From Cytobacillus firmus (GTDB lineage: Bacteria; Bacillota; Bacilli; Bacillales; Cytobacillaceae): DNA of 64,000 bases. A program made the translations under genes and the position numbers. The stretch is from positions 1-64,000 of the forward strand of contig NZ_JAMBOJ010000008.1 in the NCBI RefSeq assembly GCF_023715565.1, in the 5' to 3' direction. Under the pieces are notes generated by a model. It did no database searches. It was not told where the DNA came from and was given only the letters and a program-made list of their open reading frames with translations. Each line of letters begins with the position of its first letter. Positions within the stretch are counted from its first letter, which is position 1. Positions 43,524-53,800 of this stretch are shown piece after piece.

Positions 43524-44369
43524 TTATTGAGTTATCGGCTCACTTCTCATATATCCTTTCTTAGAATGATAAAATATCTTATGGGTAGATACTGTTCCTA
43601 ATTCGAATATTTCATTCAATACTGTGGATGCTGCTAGAGCTGAGTAACGATTAGTTATCACTCTCTGCGGATTAGAAGCAGCAAGTTCAGTACATGAAAG
43701 TTCGGACGGGGCAATTTCATCCTGGTCTTCTAAAATATCAGAAAATACAGAAGCAACTGGCTCCGAAATTACATTCCCATTAATTTTAAGGCCACATACC
43801 AATTGACCCGTAAAGCCTGATCGTTCATAAGTTTCCAACTCTTCTTCTGTCCAGGCATCTTTTGACCGGATACGGAAGTCGTTGGGAACCTGGACTTCCT
43901 CATTCCCAATATCGATATATAATAGGTTATCTACTTTTTCAAAGTATTCATGGAATACCCTTCTAGAGAAATTGTTATCAACACAAGAGATTAAGATTGG
44001 TACATATGATGTACTCCAGCCATGACAACCTTCATAGTCTGTATTAAATAAATTGTCTAAGGTTTCAACATTCTCAATATAACTAGCGCTATATGTTTCA
44101 ATGTTTACCTGGTAAGCTGAGCGATAACGTTTAGCTAATACTTCCGCTTTGTTCCTTCCTAAATCTTGGCGTAAACAAAGCTGGTTAGCTAGGTTCTTTT
44201 CTTCATAATGGTCATAATCAGCAATCACCATTTTGCCCCACACATCAAAAATATTGAGCATTTGAGCTACTTGCTGAATGACATAACCTCCATTACCTCC
44301 CGCTCCAACTAGCACAATATGAGTGAAAAGTCGTTTGCCTTTTGTAAAATCCACAGATATTTTCGGCAT
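43524..44369 (-). CDS. ThiF/E1-like adenylyltransferase (PRTRC system)
   Basis: ATG at 44369 after TGGAGGTT; a longer frame is shadow. 281 aa. Features of an E1-like enzyme: the nucleotide loop LVGAGGNGGYVI (22-33), ADYDHYEEKNLANQ (the D..N..Q region) and ISCVDNNFSRR. A conserved Cys stretch, PSELSCTELAAS (about 230), is the best active-site candidate and resembles the PSCS-AEA motif of PRTRC ThiF proteins. E1-like enzymes activate the C-terminus of a ubiquitin-like partner. It follows the Ubl-JAB gene by one base (TAATATG). Confidence 0.85.
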   Translation of the reverse strand: MPKISVDFTKGKRLFTHIVLVGAGGNGGYVIQQVAQMLNIFDVWGKMVIADYDHYEEKNLANQLCLRQDLGRNKAEVLAKRYRSAYQVNIETYSASYIENVETLDNLFNTDYEGCHGWSTSYVPILISCVDNNFSRRVFHEYFEKVDNLLYIDIGNEEVQVPNDFRIRSKDAWTEEELETYERSGFTGQLVCGLKINGNVISEPVASVFSDILEDQDEIAPSELSCTELAASNPQRVITNRYSALAASTVLNEIFELGTVSTHKIFYHSKKGYMRSEPITQ

Positions 44370-44370
44370 A

Positions 44371-47300
44371 TTACTCAACCTCCACATTTGAGATATCACT
44401 AAGATAAGTCGCATAGTCATCAAATACCGGGTTTTCAAAAACATTAAAGGGATTAATATTAAAGTGTTTTTGAGTCTCCTTGTTAAATGTTCTGACGATT
44501 AAGTCCGGAAAAAATTTATCCAGGCGGCCAACTATGGCATAAAGGATAGGGGACCTTTCGTTAGCATCATCCACTGGAGAGGGGATAGCCGGCATTACAT
44601 GATGAGAGTGGATCTCCATAATTTTCATTAAGTTTCTATCACCGTATTTCTCAACATAAAGCCACGCATTATCATCATCGATTGAGCAAAGCACAGAATT
44701 AACCACTTGCTTGGGAAAATCTAAGATAAATGTTCCTTTGTCTCTGTCAAGGTAGATGTCGGCATGAACCTCCGTTCCAAACTTACTAGAAAAATCTTTG
44801 GCTACTACGATAAAATCAGCCAATATGTGAAAGGGAATTTTCTTTTTCTTTGAACAGGAAGAAACCTCTGCAGATGCAGAGGTCTCCTTACAATCCACCA
44901 TACCTTTCTTCTTTGCAGAAAGTACGGGTACAATAATGTTTTTCTTCTCAATGTATACAAGTTGAGTAAAGTTGGCCACAAGCTCAGGAAAGTCATCTTC
45001 TAATTTCTTTCTGAGAGCATTTTCAGAAATCGGCTCAAATGCTGATTCTTCTCCATCATCATCTTTTTTCTTCTTTTTAGTCGGAAGTCCATTTTCTAGC
45101 TCTTCTATTGAGAAATAGTTGGTAACTGGCAAGTCCATACCCGCATAGCGAACAATAGTATCAACCAGGACTTTAAATGGATCCTTTTTTGGAGCAGCTG
45201 GTGTAGAAGCTTTGGCCTCTTTCTTTTCCTCATTTGATTTCCTTAATTTTTCGATTTGTTCTTCTCGCTTTTTTACGGCGGCTGCTTTTGCAGCTTCAAG
45301 CTTAATTACTGCCTCATCCTCAATATCAAACAGTTCCGATAGGTAAGCATTTGAGGTTATCTCCAGCTTTTCCCCCGGTTAACACCGTACGTGCGATTTT
45401 CACCGCATACGGCGTCCCATCTAATCCAATCAATCCATCCCTATATCACTTTTCTGTGAGCTTTTTCTCTTAACTTGTTAAGTTTTGAGATTTGCTCATT
45501 ATTAAGATTGAAACTTTTAAGAAGGGGAATGATTTTTCCCTCATCCTTCATATGGACAAGTTTATGCAAATCCTTATGGATAATGGTGAGATTTTGATAA
45601 CTGTCATCTCCACCATATTCCTTTGGGGTTATGTGATGACAGTGTATCTCTTCAATCCCGAGAATTCTTTTGGATATTGAACATTTTCCATATTGAGCAA
45701 TAAATTTGGAGATACGATTATCGTTGTATTCAATGCTCGTATCTCTAATGAAGGATTTCATAAGCAATTCTAGTACTCTTTTATTGATACTCTTAAGACC
45801 TTCATGAATTTTCTTTCTCCCCATTACAGTATAGTTACATATGTTCTGTGAGAAGTTCATAGCAGGCTTGGTTTTCTGAGCATATATGGGTATTAAGACC
45901 ATACCTTGTATTTTCCAAAGCTTTGGTTTATAACTACCGTATCGTTTTTTAAGAGTCTTAGTCATATCTGCTGTTGAAGCTTCCGCAAAGTTTTTTCTTA
46001 ATCGATTATAAAGAGCTATTCTTAGAGAATTGTTTATCTCCGCTAAATCTAACGAAATATTAGAAGCCACCGAGTAGTAGTTGTGAATTCCCATAACCAC
46101 CGAATTGAAGTTCCAAACTGTATCAGCGTTTGGATTCTTCTGGATTCTTCTAATTTCTAGTTTTATCTTGGCTTTGGCATTTCCTTTTGCTTTTTCAGTC
46201 ATTTTCGATTGTGCAACAAGTTTCTTACATTTTGCCACAGCTTTAATTTTAATACCTAGAAATTCGCTACCTTGCTTTTTTAGATTTATAACTTTAGATT
46301 TTTGAGGACTTATATCTAAACCTAATCTAGTTTTAAGAAAGTCTTTGGTAGCGTAGAAAATTTTCTTAGCGGTTTGGTAATTACTACATAGGATTTTAAA
46401 ATCATCAGCGTATCTGACTACAAAGCATTCTTTCAACCTCGACTTTTTGAGTGGGGCAAACTTGTTTTTTTCAGTCTTATAATGGAATTTCGTTTTGAAA
46501 GTTTCCCATTGATTACTAATCCACCAATCAAATTCGTTAAGCACAATATTAGAGAGAAGGGGACTAAGGATACCACCTTGGGGTGTACCTTTAGTTGGTT
46601 GTCCTTCTCCTTCAATTTCAGCTTTAAGTAGGCGAGATATTATGGAAATTAATGCTTTGTCCTTTATTCCTAATGCCCATATTTGTTTTAGAAGTTTTCC
46701 ATGATTCACATTATCAAAGAATCCCTTGATATCAATGTCTACGCAATAGTATTTCTTTCCTTTGTTAATCAGGTCGTTCATACGAGCTATAGCATCATGG
46801 GCACTACGATTAGGTCTAAAACCATAGCTGTGCTTGTGAAATTTAGCTTCACAAATAGGGTCAAGAATTTGCAGAATACACTGTTGGAAGATCCGATCCC
46901 ATATGGTAGGAATCCCTAGCGGTCTTTTTTCTCCGTTTTGTTTAGGTATTAGCACACGTCTAACTGACTGTGGTTCATATCTATTAAACATTGATTTGAC
47001 CTTAGCAACTACTGCTTCGACACTTAGGTTCTGTATGTCAGTTATATTTCTTCCATCAGTTCCAGGTGTTTTGCTTCCTTTGTTTCTCTTAATATTTCTG
47101 TATGCTAGTCTTATGTTTTCCTCTTTGCTCATAAGTTCTACAAGGTTATAAAAGTTGTTCCCATTCAGGCTACGTGAATACAGTTCATCAAGGGTTGCTT
47201 GAAGAGAATAGTATTCTACATGTCTGAGTTTGGCTTTCTTTCCTTTAGTCATAAGTTGGTTCCTCCTCTGAGGAGATAAACCTCTCTTAGTCTTACTCGA

Positions 47301-48024
47301 ACCTTATAACTCGTCAGAAATGTCACTTTTAGTTGGATTAATCTTCACTAGACTAATGGCTATCCCTCCACGTTAATTAGACGTTTCATTGGTACTGTGC
47401 CATTACCTTCATCTGCTTAAATCAAGTTATACAGTTGGCTAATATCACCAGTACTTTCCTTGAACCGTTTCATAGGGGGCAATCCCTCCACGTAGCAGAT
47501 TTACCACGTTCCATTATTCCTATCTGTGCATAAACCCTTAGATTTCTTCTTTGGACCTGTGATCTTGATTATGCCTGTAACATAATATGGACTTTCATAT
47601 CAGCAAATCTTACTCATCCATAATCACAACTCATATTGAGTCTCTGAACATTTCTATTCAGCTATTTTATAGATCCGTACATTCGAAGATTCGTCAGTTC
47701 TAACCAAACATAAAGGTATTCTGAACATTCTAATCATAGGTTTTTTATAGACTCCCGACCTATCAGCTACACCTTCCACCTCTGGAGAGCTTTCGTCAAC
47801 TTTACTTGTTACGGTAGCTTTTGGCCGACTTCACCGAGCTTCAAACACCTTGTTCTTTACCAAACATTGTGCATGTCGGAGTATTAGAGGAAGCCCTTCA
47901 TGGCGTTACCCATTCATTTGACTTCTTAGAATAATAGTTCTACTAACTTGTTGTTAGTGCCTAACCTTTTAAGTTAGGAACGTGTCGCACTGCTAAAAAT
48001 ATCAGTTTGTTCTACCTTTGTCAT
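44371..48024 (-). CDS. Ubl-JAB fusion protein (PRTRC protein C + A), split by a group II intron
   Basis: Exon 1 (47991..48024, MTKVEQTDIFS) and exon 2 (44371..45332) join in frame through ATG (M) to 331 aa. Order: coiled linker (KAAAVKKREEQIEKLRKSN), a domain resembling PRTRC protein C, a ubiquitin-like protein (VRYAGMDLP.. DDFPELVANFTQLVYIEKKN, ending SAKKKG), and a JAB/JAMM metalloprotease domain with HSHHVMPAIPSPVDD (HxHx7SxxD) and an upstream Glu candidate. Ubl and its deconjugase in one chain suggest self-processing near the Lys-Gly site. The fusion reading is from visible motifs. Confidence 0.75.
45441..47252 (-). CDS. ltrA: Group II intron reverse transcriptase/maturase
   Basis: A 603-aa protein: RT fingers-palm with catalytic RYADD (about 271), KGTPQGGILSPLLSN (RT-4/5 region), a maturase/thumb region (GIKIKAVAKCKKLVA), and a C-terminal HNH endonuclease (CHHITPKEYGGDDSYQ, about 560). 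ATG after AGAGGAGGAACC. Full length and intact motifs suggest an active intron able to splice and retrohome. It lies inside domain IV of the intron. Confidence 0.9.
   Translation of the reverse strand: MTKGKKAKLRHVEYYSLQATLDELYSRSLNGNNFYNLVELMSKEENIRLAYRNIKRNKGSKTPGTDGRNITDIQNLSVEAVVAKVKSMFNRYEPQSVRRVLIPKQNGEKRPLGIPTIWDRIFQQCILQILDPICEAKFHKHSYGFRPNRSAHDAIARMNDLINKGKKYYCVDIDIKGFFDNVNHGKLLKQIWALGIKDKALISIISRLLKAEIEGEGQPTKGTPQGGILSPLLSNIVLNEFDWWISNQWETFKTKFHYKTEKNKFAPLKKSRLKECFVVRYADDFKILCSNYQTAKKIFYATKDFLKTRLGLDISPQKSKVINLKKQGSEFLGIKIKAVAKCKKLVAQSKMTEKAKGNAKAKIKLEIRRIQKNPNADTVWNFNSVVMGIHNYYSVASNISLDLAEINNSLRIALYNRLRKNFAEASTADMTKTLKKRYGSYKPKLWKIQGMVLIPIYAQKTKPAMNFSQNICNYTVMGRKKIHEGLKSINKRVLELLMKSFIRDTSIEYNDNRISKFIAQYGKCSISKRILGIEEIHCHHITPKEYGGDDSYQNLTIIHKDLHKLVHMKDEGKIIPLLKSFNLNNEQISKLNKLREKAHRKVI
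47253..47990 (-). ncRNA. Structured 5' part of group II intron 1 (domains I-III)
   Basis: Non-coding stretch from the intron start (GTGCG, 47990) to the RT start, where domains I-III are expected to fold. No gene is called within it. Confidence 0.7.
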
Positions 48025-48040
48025 TGTTTATTTCCTCCAA

Positions 48041-48757
48041 TTAGTTTTTTAAAAAATTTCCAAGTATAGACTCTTTTAAAGGAACAAGCCATTCATCGTT
48101 AAAATCGTTGTCCTTAAGTACGGTAAAAAGCTCTCGTATTGTTTTTCCATTAGACGTCTTTGACCCATAGTCATCCCCGAACGGTGCCACAAAAAAGATA
48201 TTATGAAAAGTACTTAACTGAGATAGAGTTTTAATAGGAGGGAGTTCATTTCCACCCATACATACCTTTGTATCTGTGTTCACATTTGAAAAAGGAAACA
48301 GAAATAAAGGGGTTTCATCAGTTAGTATCCCTTGCTCTTGCACTGCTACAATGTTAGATAGGATTACTTTAGTGTCAGACACTGAGTATTTAAAAATCAT
48401 CCTTGGGAATCCCACCTTCTCAAAAGCCTGAGAATGATAAGTAATATCCCACCGCCTTTTCGGTATCTCAATGTATACTTCATGCTGTTTAGCAGCTCGA
48501 TTCACCCATACATGCTTTATGCAATTTTGCGGTAAAATAGGAGTTGAAATGTTTTCTCCACCTGCACTAGATTCCGATAAGATCCGGATTAAATCTGATA
48601 GAGTCATTTTATATAAATCCTGGATGAGACGGTTTTCTATTTTCACCATCTTGTCCAAGCTTTCTGTCTTTCCATCAAAACGGTCAGATAATCGCAGAAC
48701 CTCTACATAACCTTCATAGTCATCAATTTTGTCAGATAGCTTGATAACATAATCCAT
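48041..48757 (-). CDS. E2-like protein (PRTRC protein B, Prok-E2_D-like)
   Basis: A 238-aa protein with LFLFPFSNVNTDTKVCMGG (about 170-190), matching the PFPNVY..VCWG motif of PRTRC protein B; the Cys after the Val is the likely thioester site. The N-terminal half is probably the supporting alpha/beta part. It overlaps the 180-aa gene upstream by 26 bp and is 16 bp from the Ubl-JAB start. With E1- and Ubl-like neighbours it completes a conjugation-like cascade; no E3 is visible. Confidence 0.8.
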   Translation of the reverse strand: MDYVIKLSDKIDDYEGYVEVLRLSDRFDGKTESLDKMVKIENRLIQDLYKMTLSDLIRILSESSAGGENISTPILPQNCIKHVWVNRAAKQHEVYIEIPKRRWDITYHSQAFEKVGFPRMIFKYSVSDTKVILSNIVAVQEQGILTDETPLFLFPFSNVNTDTKVCMGGNELPPIKTLSQLSTFHNIFFVAPFGDDYGSKTSNGKTIRELFTVLKDNDFNDEWLVPLKESILGNFLKN

Positions 48758-49274
48758 TATCTGTCACACCCTCAATTTGTATATATAAATCCTCTACTAA
48801 TCTAGTAATTCTAGCCACTGCCTCAGCCGCTTCAAAAAATACACTTGTAAAATAAATTGCCAAGACCAATCCATATTCCTTATGGAAACTCATATCAAAT
48901 TCAGTAAGATCTCCGTAAAGTTTGGATAATGGCTTTTTTAGCTTATCTATCTCACCCGTATCTAGTAGCTTTTGAACCTTATCATTGTTTAATAAATATA
49001 GCCGCTCAGGAGTAGAAGAAATATTAGATTCTTTAGCAATGGTTTCTAGTTTGTGTTCATCTTCATAATCCAGCTGTCTGAATGTTGGATAAAGTGCTTT
49101 TAATCCAGCTTCTAGAATCTCGAAAGATGAACCATCATAACCACCTGGATACACAATGTAATCCGGAAATTCTTTCACATTAACCCCTAAATCGTGCCAA
49201 ATCTTTAATGTAAGAAAATTGCTTATTGATTCATCGTAAGCGTATTTTTCTTCTGCATCTAATAACATTCTCAT
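48732..49274 (-). CDS. Unknown protein of the ubiquitin-like operon
   Basis: A 180-aa protein; ATG after AAGGAGG. Acidic, with YPGGYDGSSFEILEAGLKAL (near 40-60) and a helical C-terminus (GLVLAIYFTSVFFEAAEAVA), which may be membrane-active or a buried helix. No family identified; it occupies a position where PRTRC clusters have small accessory proteins such as F or D. Overlaps the E2-like gene, so it is probably stoichiometric with it. Confidence 0.55.
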   Translation of the reverse strand: MRMLLDAEEKYAYDESISNFLTLKIWHDLGVNVKEFPDYIVYPGGYDGSSFEILEAGLKALYPTFRQLDYEDEHKLETIAKESNISSTPERLYLLNNDKVQKLLDTGEIDKLKKPLSKLYGDLTEFDMSFHKEYGLVLAIYFTSVFFEAAEAVARITRLVEDLYIQIEGVTDNGLCYQAI

Positions 49275-49286
49275 GCCAATTCCTCC

Positions 49287-49631
49287 TTAAATGAAATCAT
49301 CTTCATTCTCATAAACCTTGTTATTACATTTGGTTAATGAATAGATCAAGTCATCCCAGGCAGCGTTAATCTCCCATAGATTGTCTTTAATAGCGACTAA
49401 ATCTGCCTGTGTCATTTCATCATCGTAGTGGGGGAGGAAATAAAACTCATAAAAAGCTCTAAGACCTCCGTTTAGATTAAAAGAATCAAAATCCACCTTT
49501 TTGGTAGGAGTATGATTCCATACATATTGAATGACTTTGGCTACTCCTTCCTCTTTCTTTTCAGAGGTTTGCTTTTTAATTTGCTTATAAGGCTCCAAAA
49601 GTTTTTCTACTTTATAAAAGTCAATCTTCAA
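49287..49631 (-). CDS. Unknown acidic protein of the ubiquitin-like operon
   Basis: A 114-aa protein, TTG start at 49631 after GGGGGAATTAAT. Helical, acidic, with two aromatic clusters (FYEFYFLPHYDDEMTQ). No signal peptide. Small adaptor-like composition. Lies 12 bp upstream of the 180-aa gene and about 44 bp downstream of dnaN. Function unknown. Confidence 0.55.
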   Translation of the reverse strand: MKIDFYKVEKLLEPYKQIKKQTSEKKEEGVAKVIQYVWNHTPTKKVDFDSFNLNGGLRAFYEFYFLPHYDDEMTQADLVAIKDNLWEINAAWDDLIYSLTKCNNKVYENEDDFI

Positions 49632-49675
49632 ATTAATTCCCCCATTAGAAAAGGAGGGAGATAACTCTCCGCTCC

Positions 49676-50800
49676 TTACTGTGTTCTAACTGGTAAGACC
49701 AGCTGAAGCTCTTCATACTCAGATTCACATGGAGTTAACAAGAAAGGTCTCATTTCTCCGTTGAACTTGAAACTTATGAATTCGTCATCGATGGCTTTTA
49801 AAGCATCAACAATGTATTTTCCCGAAAAGCTAATCGTGAAATTATCTTCGCCTTCTAAAGACTCATAATCTACAACCGATTCACCTTTGCCTGTTTGAGC
49901 GGTATAAGAAGAAATAGTTGCTGCTCCGTTTACATGAAGTTTAATTACTCCTCCTTGTCCATTGTCTGCATTATTAGCAATCCCGCGGATTATTTCAATT
50001 TCATCCAGGAACACTTTCCGATTAATCTTCATTTCCGCTTTAAAATCTTGCGGAATGAGACGGGAAGTATCAGGGTAGGTGCCTTCTAACAAACGACAAT
50101 AGAACACCAAGGAACAACTTCTAAAGATGAGCTGGTTTTCTGATTCACAATAGATATGGACATCCTCCTGTAAATCAAATGTTTTATTCAGCTTATCAAG
50201 CGATTTCGCAGGAATAACAAACTTTAAATCCCTATCTGAAGTGTTTCTCACCTGGACTTTACCCAACCGGTGAGAATCGGTACAAACCATTTGCATACAA
50301 TCTCCAGAAAGGTCTAGGCATACACCGGTTAATATAGGGCGTATTTCAGAATCAGCCGCAGCAAATCCCGTTTTCTTGATTAGATTGCTAAGATCAGTAC
50401 CCTTTAAGAACAGGGTAGACTCTTCAATAGCAAAGTCGGGTAACTTTGGAAACTCTTCAGGGTCAAACGTATTCAAATTAAACTTAGACCGGCCTGATTG
50501 CAGAAGGAGAGTAAAACCATCAAGCTTTAAGGTAATGTCCTTCTTGAATCTTTTTACGGTTTCGGTCACTTGTTTAGGCAATACCGTTTTCCCTGGCTCA
50601 TATACCTCAACGTTTTCACCATCAACAGGTACGTGAAAGCGGAATGATTCATTACTGTCAGAACCTATAAAAATAAGTTCTTCATTAGTAGCTTCCATGT
50701 AGATTCCTTGTAATATAGGGATATTGTGTTTGGCGTTTACTACCTTCTCTACCTTTTTTAAAGCATCAGACAACACAGAATGGTTAATTTTAATATGCAT
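49676..50800 (-). CDS. dnaN: DNA polymerase III beta-subunit (sliding clamp) homologue
   Basis: ATG at 50800 (MHIKINHSVLS) after GAGGAATAAC; a longer frame is shadow. 374 aa, a normal clamp length. The three clamp domains are recognisable: LKKVEKVVNAKHNIPILQGI at the start, DSHRLGKVQVRN in the middle and the C-terminal YEELQLVLPVRTQ. A plasmid-borne clamp beside a Rad52-type protein suggests plasmid-directed replication or recombination rather than substitution of the chromosomal dnaN. It lies 34 nt after an intrinsic hairpin that follows rad52. Confidence 0.9.
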   Translation of the reverse strand: MHIKINHSVLSDALKKVEKVVNAKHNIPILQGIYMEATNEELIFIGSDSNESFRFHVPVDGENVEVYEPGKTVLPKQVTETVKRFKKDITLKLDGFTLLLQSGRSKFNLNTFDPEEFPKLPDFAIEESTLFLKGTDLSNLIKKTGFAAADSEIRPILTGVCLDLSGDCMQMVCTDSHRLGKVQVRNTSDRDLKFVIPAKSLDKLNKTFDLQEDVHIYCESENQLIFRSCSLVFYCRLLEGTYPDTSRLIPQDFKAEMKINRKVFLDEIEIIRGIANNADNGQGGVIKLHVNGAATISSYTAQTGKGESVVDYESLEGEDNFTISFSGKYIVDALKAIDDEFISFKFNGEMRPFLLTPCESEYEELQLVLPVRTQ

Positions 50801-50833
50801 TGTTATTCCTCCATGAGTTGTTTTTTTATAAAT

Positions 50834-50877
50834 AAAAAAGCACCAAAAGAAAGATAGAAAAATCTTCTTTAGTGCCA
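50834..50877 (-). terminator. Terminator/attenuator between rad52-like and dnaN genes
   Basis: GGCACTAAAGAAGAT/ATCTTTCTTTTGGTGC with TTTTTT on the minus strand, 9 bp past the rad52-like stop and 34 bp before dnaN. It either ends the rad52 transcript or attenuates dnaN. Confidence 0.8.
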
Positions 50878-50885
50878 CTCCTCAA

Positions 50886-53800
50886 TTAAGCGATTTTAGT
50901 TAAATTTCCATTTTGAAGGTCCTCTTTAATAAATGTAGCGACTTCTTTAACATGATCCTTCGTTAGATGTATAAAGCAACTAAACAAACTCTCAATCTTC
51001 ACATTAGGAAGAAGAATTTGTACATATCTTAAAGAATCACTTAAAGCAACTTTATAATTATTTGTGATAAGAACCAGGTCATTAACCGGCCTCAAAACAC
51101 CATAAAATGCTCTAAGTTCCTCTTCTGTTGCTTTATCAAAAATATTTTGTAGTGACTTGCAAGTAGAATTTTGGGTCACCTTTTTGAACAGCGGAATGAT
51201 AAATTGCGGTTGTTCCTTCAGGCCCGTAGTTTCTAAATACTCACCAATTACCTTTAAACAACGAGAGCGGTCAAATTCGCCCTTTTGATTCATTTGTTTA
51301 GTTCCTTTCGGAGGTTGTTTCCCAGTTTTTTTCAGTACAGAGTCATTTTGATTACTCTGCTGAGCTTGGCTATTTTCTCTTTGGTATTGCTTTTCAGGCT
51401 TATTTTGAGGATCTTGAGAAGCATTTCTACAATTTCCTTTCTCATCAGCAGGCAAAGCCCAATCTGGAAGCTTTGGTGGCATCCAATAACCCTTAACATT
51501 AGTTTTCTTGTCGTTTATATAGTTGGATCCATCACGTTTATTATCAAAAACTTGTACGTAATTCTCTTCCAATCTATAATACCGATAGGTAAGCCAATTC
51601 TTCAGCACTACCCGTTAAGATTGACTTTTCCCCCGGTCCACACCGTACGTGAGACTTTCACCTCATACGGCGCTCCATCTACTTATCAGCTTGTGCGAAT
51701 TTTCTTCCTGAACCGTTCCAGTTTCTTAAGTTCCTTATTATTCAAGATGCTGCTCATATCTACTGCGGTGTGTATAGCCTTGTGGATTTCCTTATGAACA
51801 CAAGCCAAGTTTGGCAGTTTGTTAACTTCTTCTAGTGGAAGATTAGGGTCAATGTGGTGAACATGCAGGTTATGCTTCCCGAGAGGGACTCCTGTAATTC
51901 TACATTTACCTTTATCTCTGTTGAACGCGTATGCTCTGTTCATAAAATATTCAAAGTTGTATCGTGGCGAAGTAACAAGTTCTTTCCTAATTTTCTCAAG
52001 AAGGGATAAGCTTGTTATTTCATCATGCCTGATACCGATTTCCCTAGTTCCTTTTCTTTTTTCGATTAATGCTCGACCGAAAGGAGAATAGGGGGTTTCG
52101 TCTTGAACTTTTTGTTTGAACAGGTTTTCATTCATTTTTGCTAGATTGAGAAGCATTATGCCGACAAATCCAACTTCGGTTTCGATAGCCAAAGTTTTCT
52201 GTGTCCGTTCGGGATATTTGACCGCAAGGTTGACACATTTATTGGTAGATTGTAAGACTCCTCCACGTTTGGCAAGAATGTTATAAGTTTTTATTCTTAA
52301 TTTATAACCTTCTTTATCCATAATGGAAGTATCTGTTGCATATGAATAATAATTTACTAGACCTCTAACCTTTGAGTTGTAGGCTAATATTAGCTGTGCG
52401 TTACTCAGTTTGTCATGATTTAACTTTTTATTAAGAGAGGTGAGTTCAGCTCTGAGTTCCTTTACTTTGCTCTTAATCTTCTTATCGGAAGGGGTAACAT
52501 GACTGATGTATCTAGTCTTTTTATCTTTCTTCCTTTTACCTTTTATTCCTTTTAGAACTACCTTGTATTTAAATCCTAGAAATTCAATTGGACTCGTTCT
52601 GATGTTGGTGATTTTCGTCTTTTCTTCAGAGAGTTCTAGTTTAAGTTCCTTCTGGAGAAAATTTTTAATAACAGTTTTCCATTTATGCGCGTTGGATTTG
52701 TTATTTGTGACCAAAATCCAGTCATCAGCATATCTGATTAGATAGCCTGGTTTGAGTTTAGAAGATTTTAGAGCTCGTAATTTATGGTCGTGTTTTGAAT
52801 ATTTGTGTTTAGTGGTGAACTCTTCAAATTGCTTAGCAACCCATTTGTCAAAGTAATGCAGATATACATTAGCTAGGAGGGGGCTTAAAATGCCTCCTTG
52901 TGGGGTTCCAATGTCATTTCTGACAATATTTTTGAAGATACCAGCTTTGAGAAATTCAGTTATTAAGCATAATATTCGTCTATCTCTGATACCCATATTC
53001 CATAATTTCTTTATTAGGATTCTATGGTTTACTTTGTCAAAGAACTGACGAATGTCACCCTCCACGATCCAGTGGTACCCAGTACGGTGAACAAGGACTT
53101 TGATTCTTTCCAGAGCATGATAAGTAGTTCTTTCAGGTCTAAACCCGAAACTATATTTAAAGAATTGTGCCTCTAATATAGGTTCCAGAACTTGTTTCAT
53201 CATTTGCTGGATTATTCGGTCCTCTAATGTAGGAATACCCAGAGGTCGTTGTCCGCCGTTAGCCCTTGGAATAAACACACGTTTTATGGTATGTGCCTTG
53301 AAATTCTTAATTCTATCGTGGATTAACTCAATGAGTTTTTCCTCGGATAGTTTTAAGTAGTCGCGTATTGTTTTTCCGTCGACTCCTGGTGTCATAGAGC
53401 CCCTATTGCTCTTCAGTGAATGTATCGCTGTGACAATATTGGGTTTTGACATCATTATTTCAAGGAGAGATGTGTGTTTTACCTTGATATTGTTTTCCAG
53501 TTGCTCTCTTGTTCTTGAGTGCAGCTTGTCTAATGTGCATCTTAATTCTGATTCTGATTCAAGAGTGTATTCTAGTTTTCGCACCATATTGCATCACCTC
53601 TTAATGAGATTTTGCTCTAAGGTTTAGTCGGTTACTGTTACACATTCCTAGAATAATTCCGCTTTTGCTTGATTGTAGACTCGGGCCCTTCCCTTCGGTT
53701 ACATTACATAACCCTCATCAGTACTATGACCCTGCTGCCATTGGTGTAAAGGAATTTCAGTATTGTTTCAATACCTTATATCCACGAACCGGTAATTAAC

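Larger units (their letters stand above)
45333..47990 (-). mobile_element. Group II intron in the Ubl-JAB gene
   Basis: A 2658-nt element, GTGCG at its 5' end (47990..47986) and CGGAAC at its 3' end. Domain V is visible at 45381..45416 (GCCGTATGCGGTGAAAAT loop and pairing CGTACGGT). The intron-encoded reverse transcriptase is at 45441..47252. The 3' border shares CTTACCTATCGG with the intron at 51.6-54.3 kb. Boundaries chosen so that the exons join in frame and both ends match group II consensus (GUGYG..AY). Confidence 0.85.

Noticed and set aside
44371-45138. JAB domain ORF as a separate gene starting at 45138
   Set aside because: The frame continues upstream without stop to the intron border and joins to exon 1, so this is an internal Met.
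50886-51608. ORF with GTG start as an independent gene
   Set aside because: It is exon 2 of the rad52-like gene; the apparent first ten residues are intron sequence.
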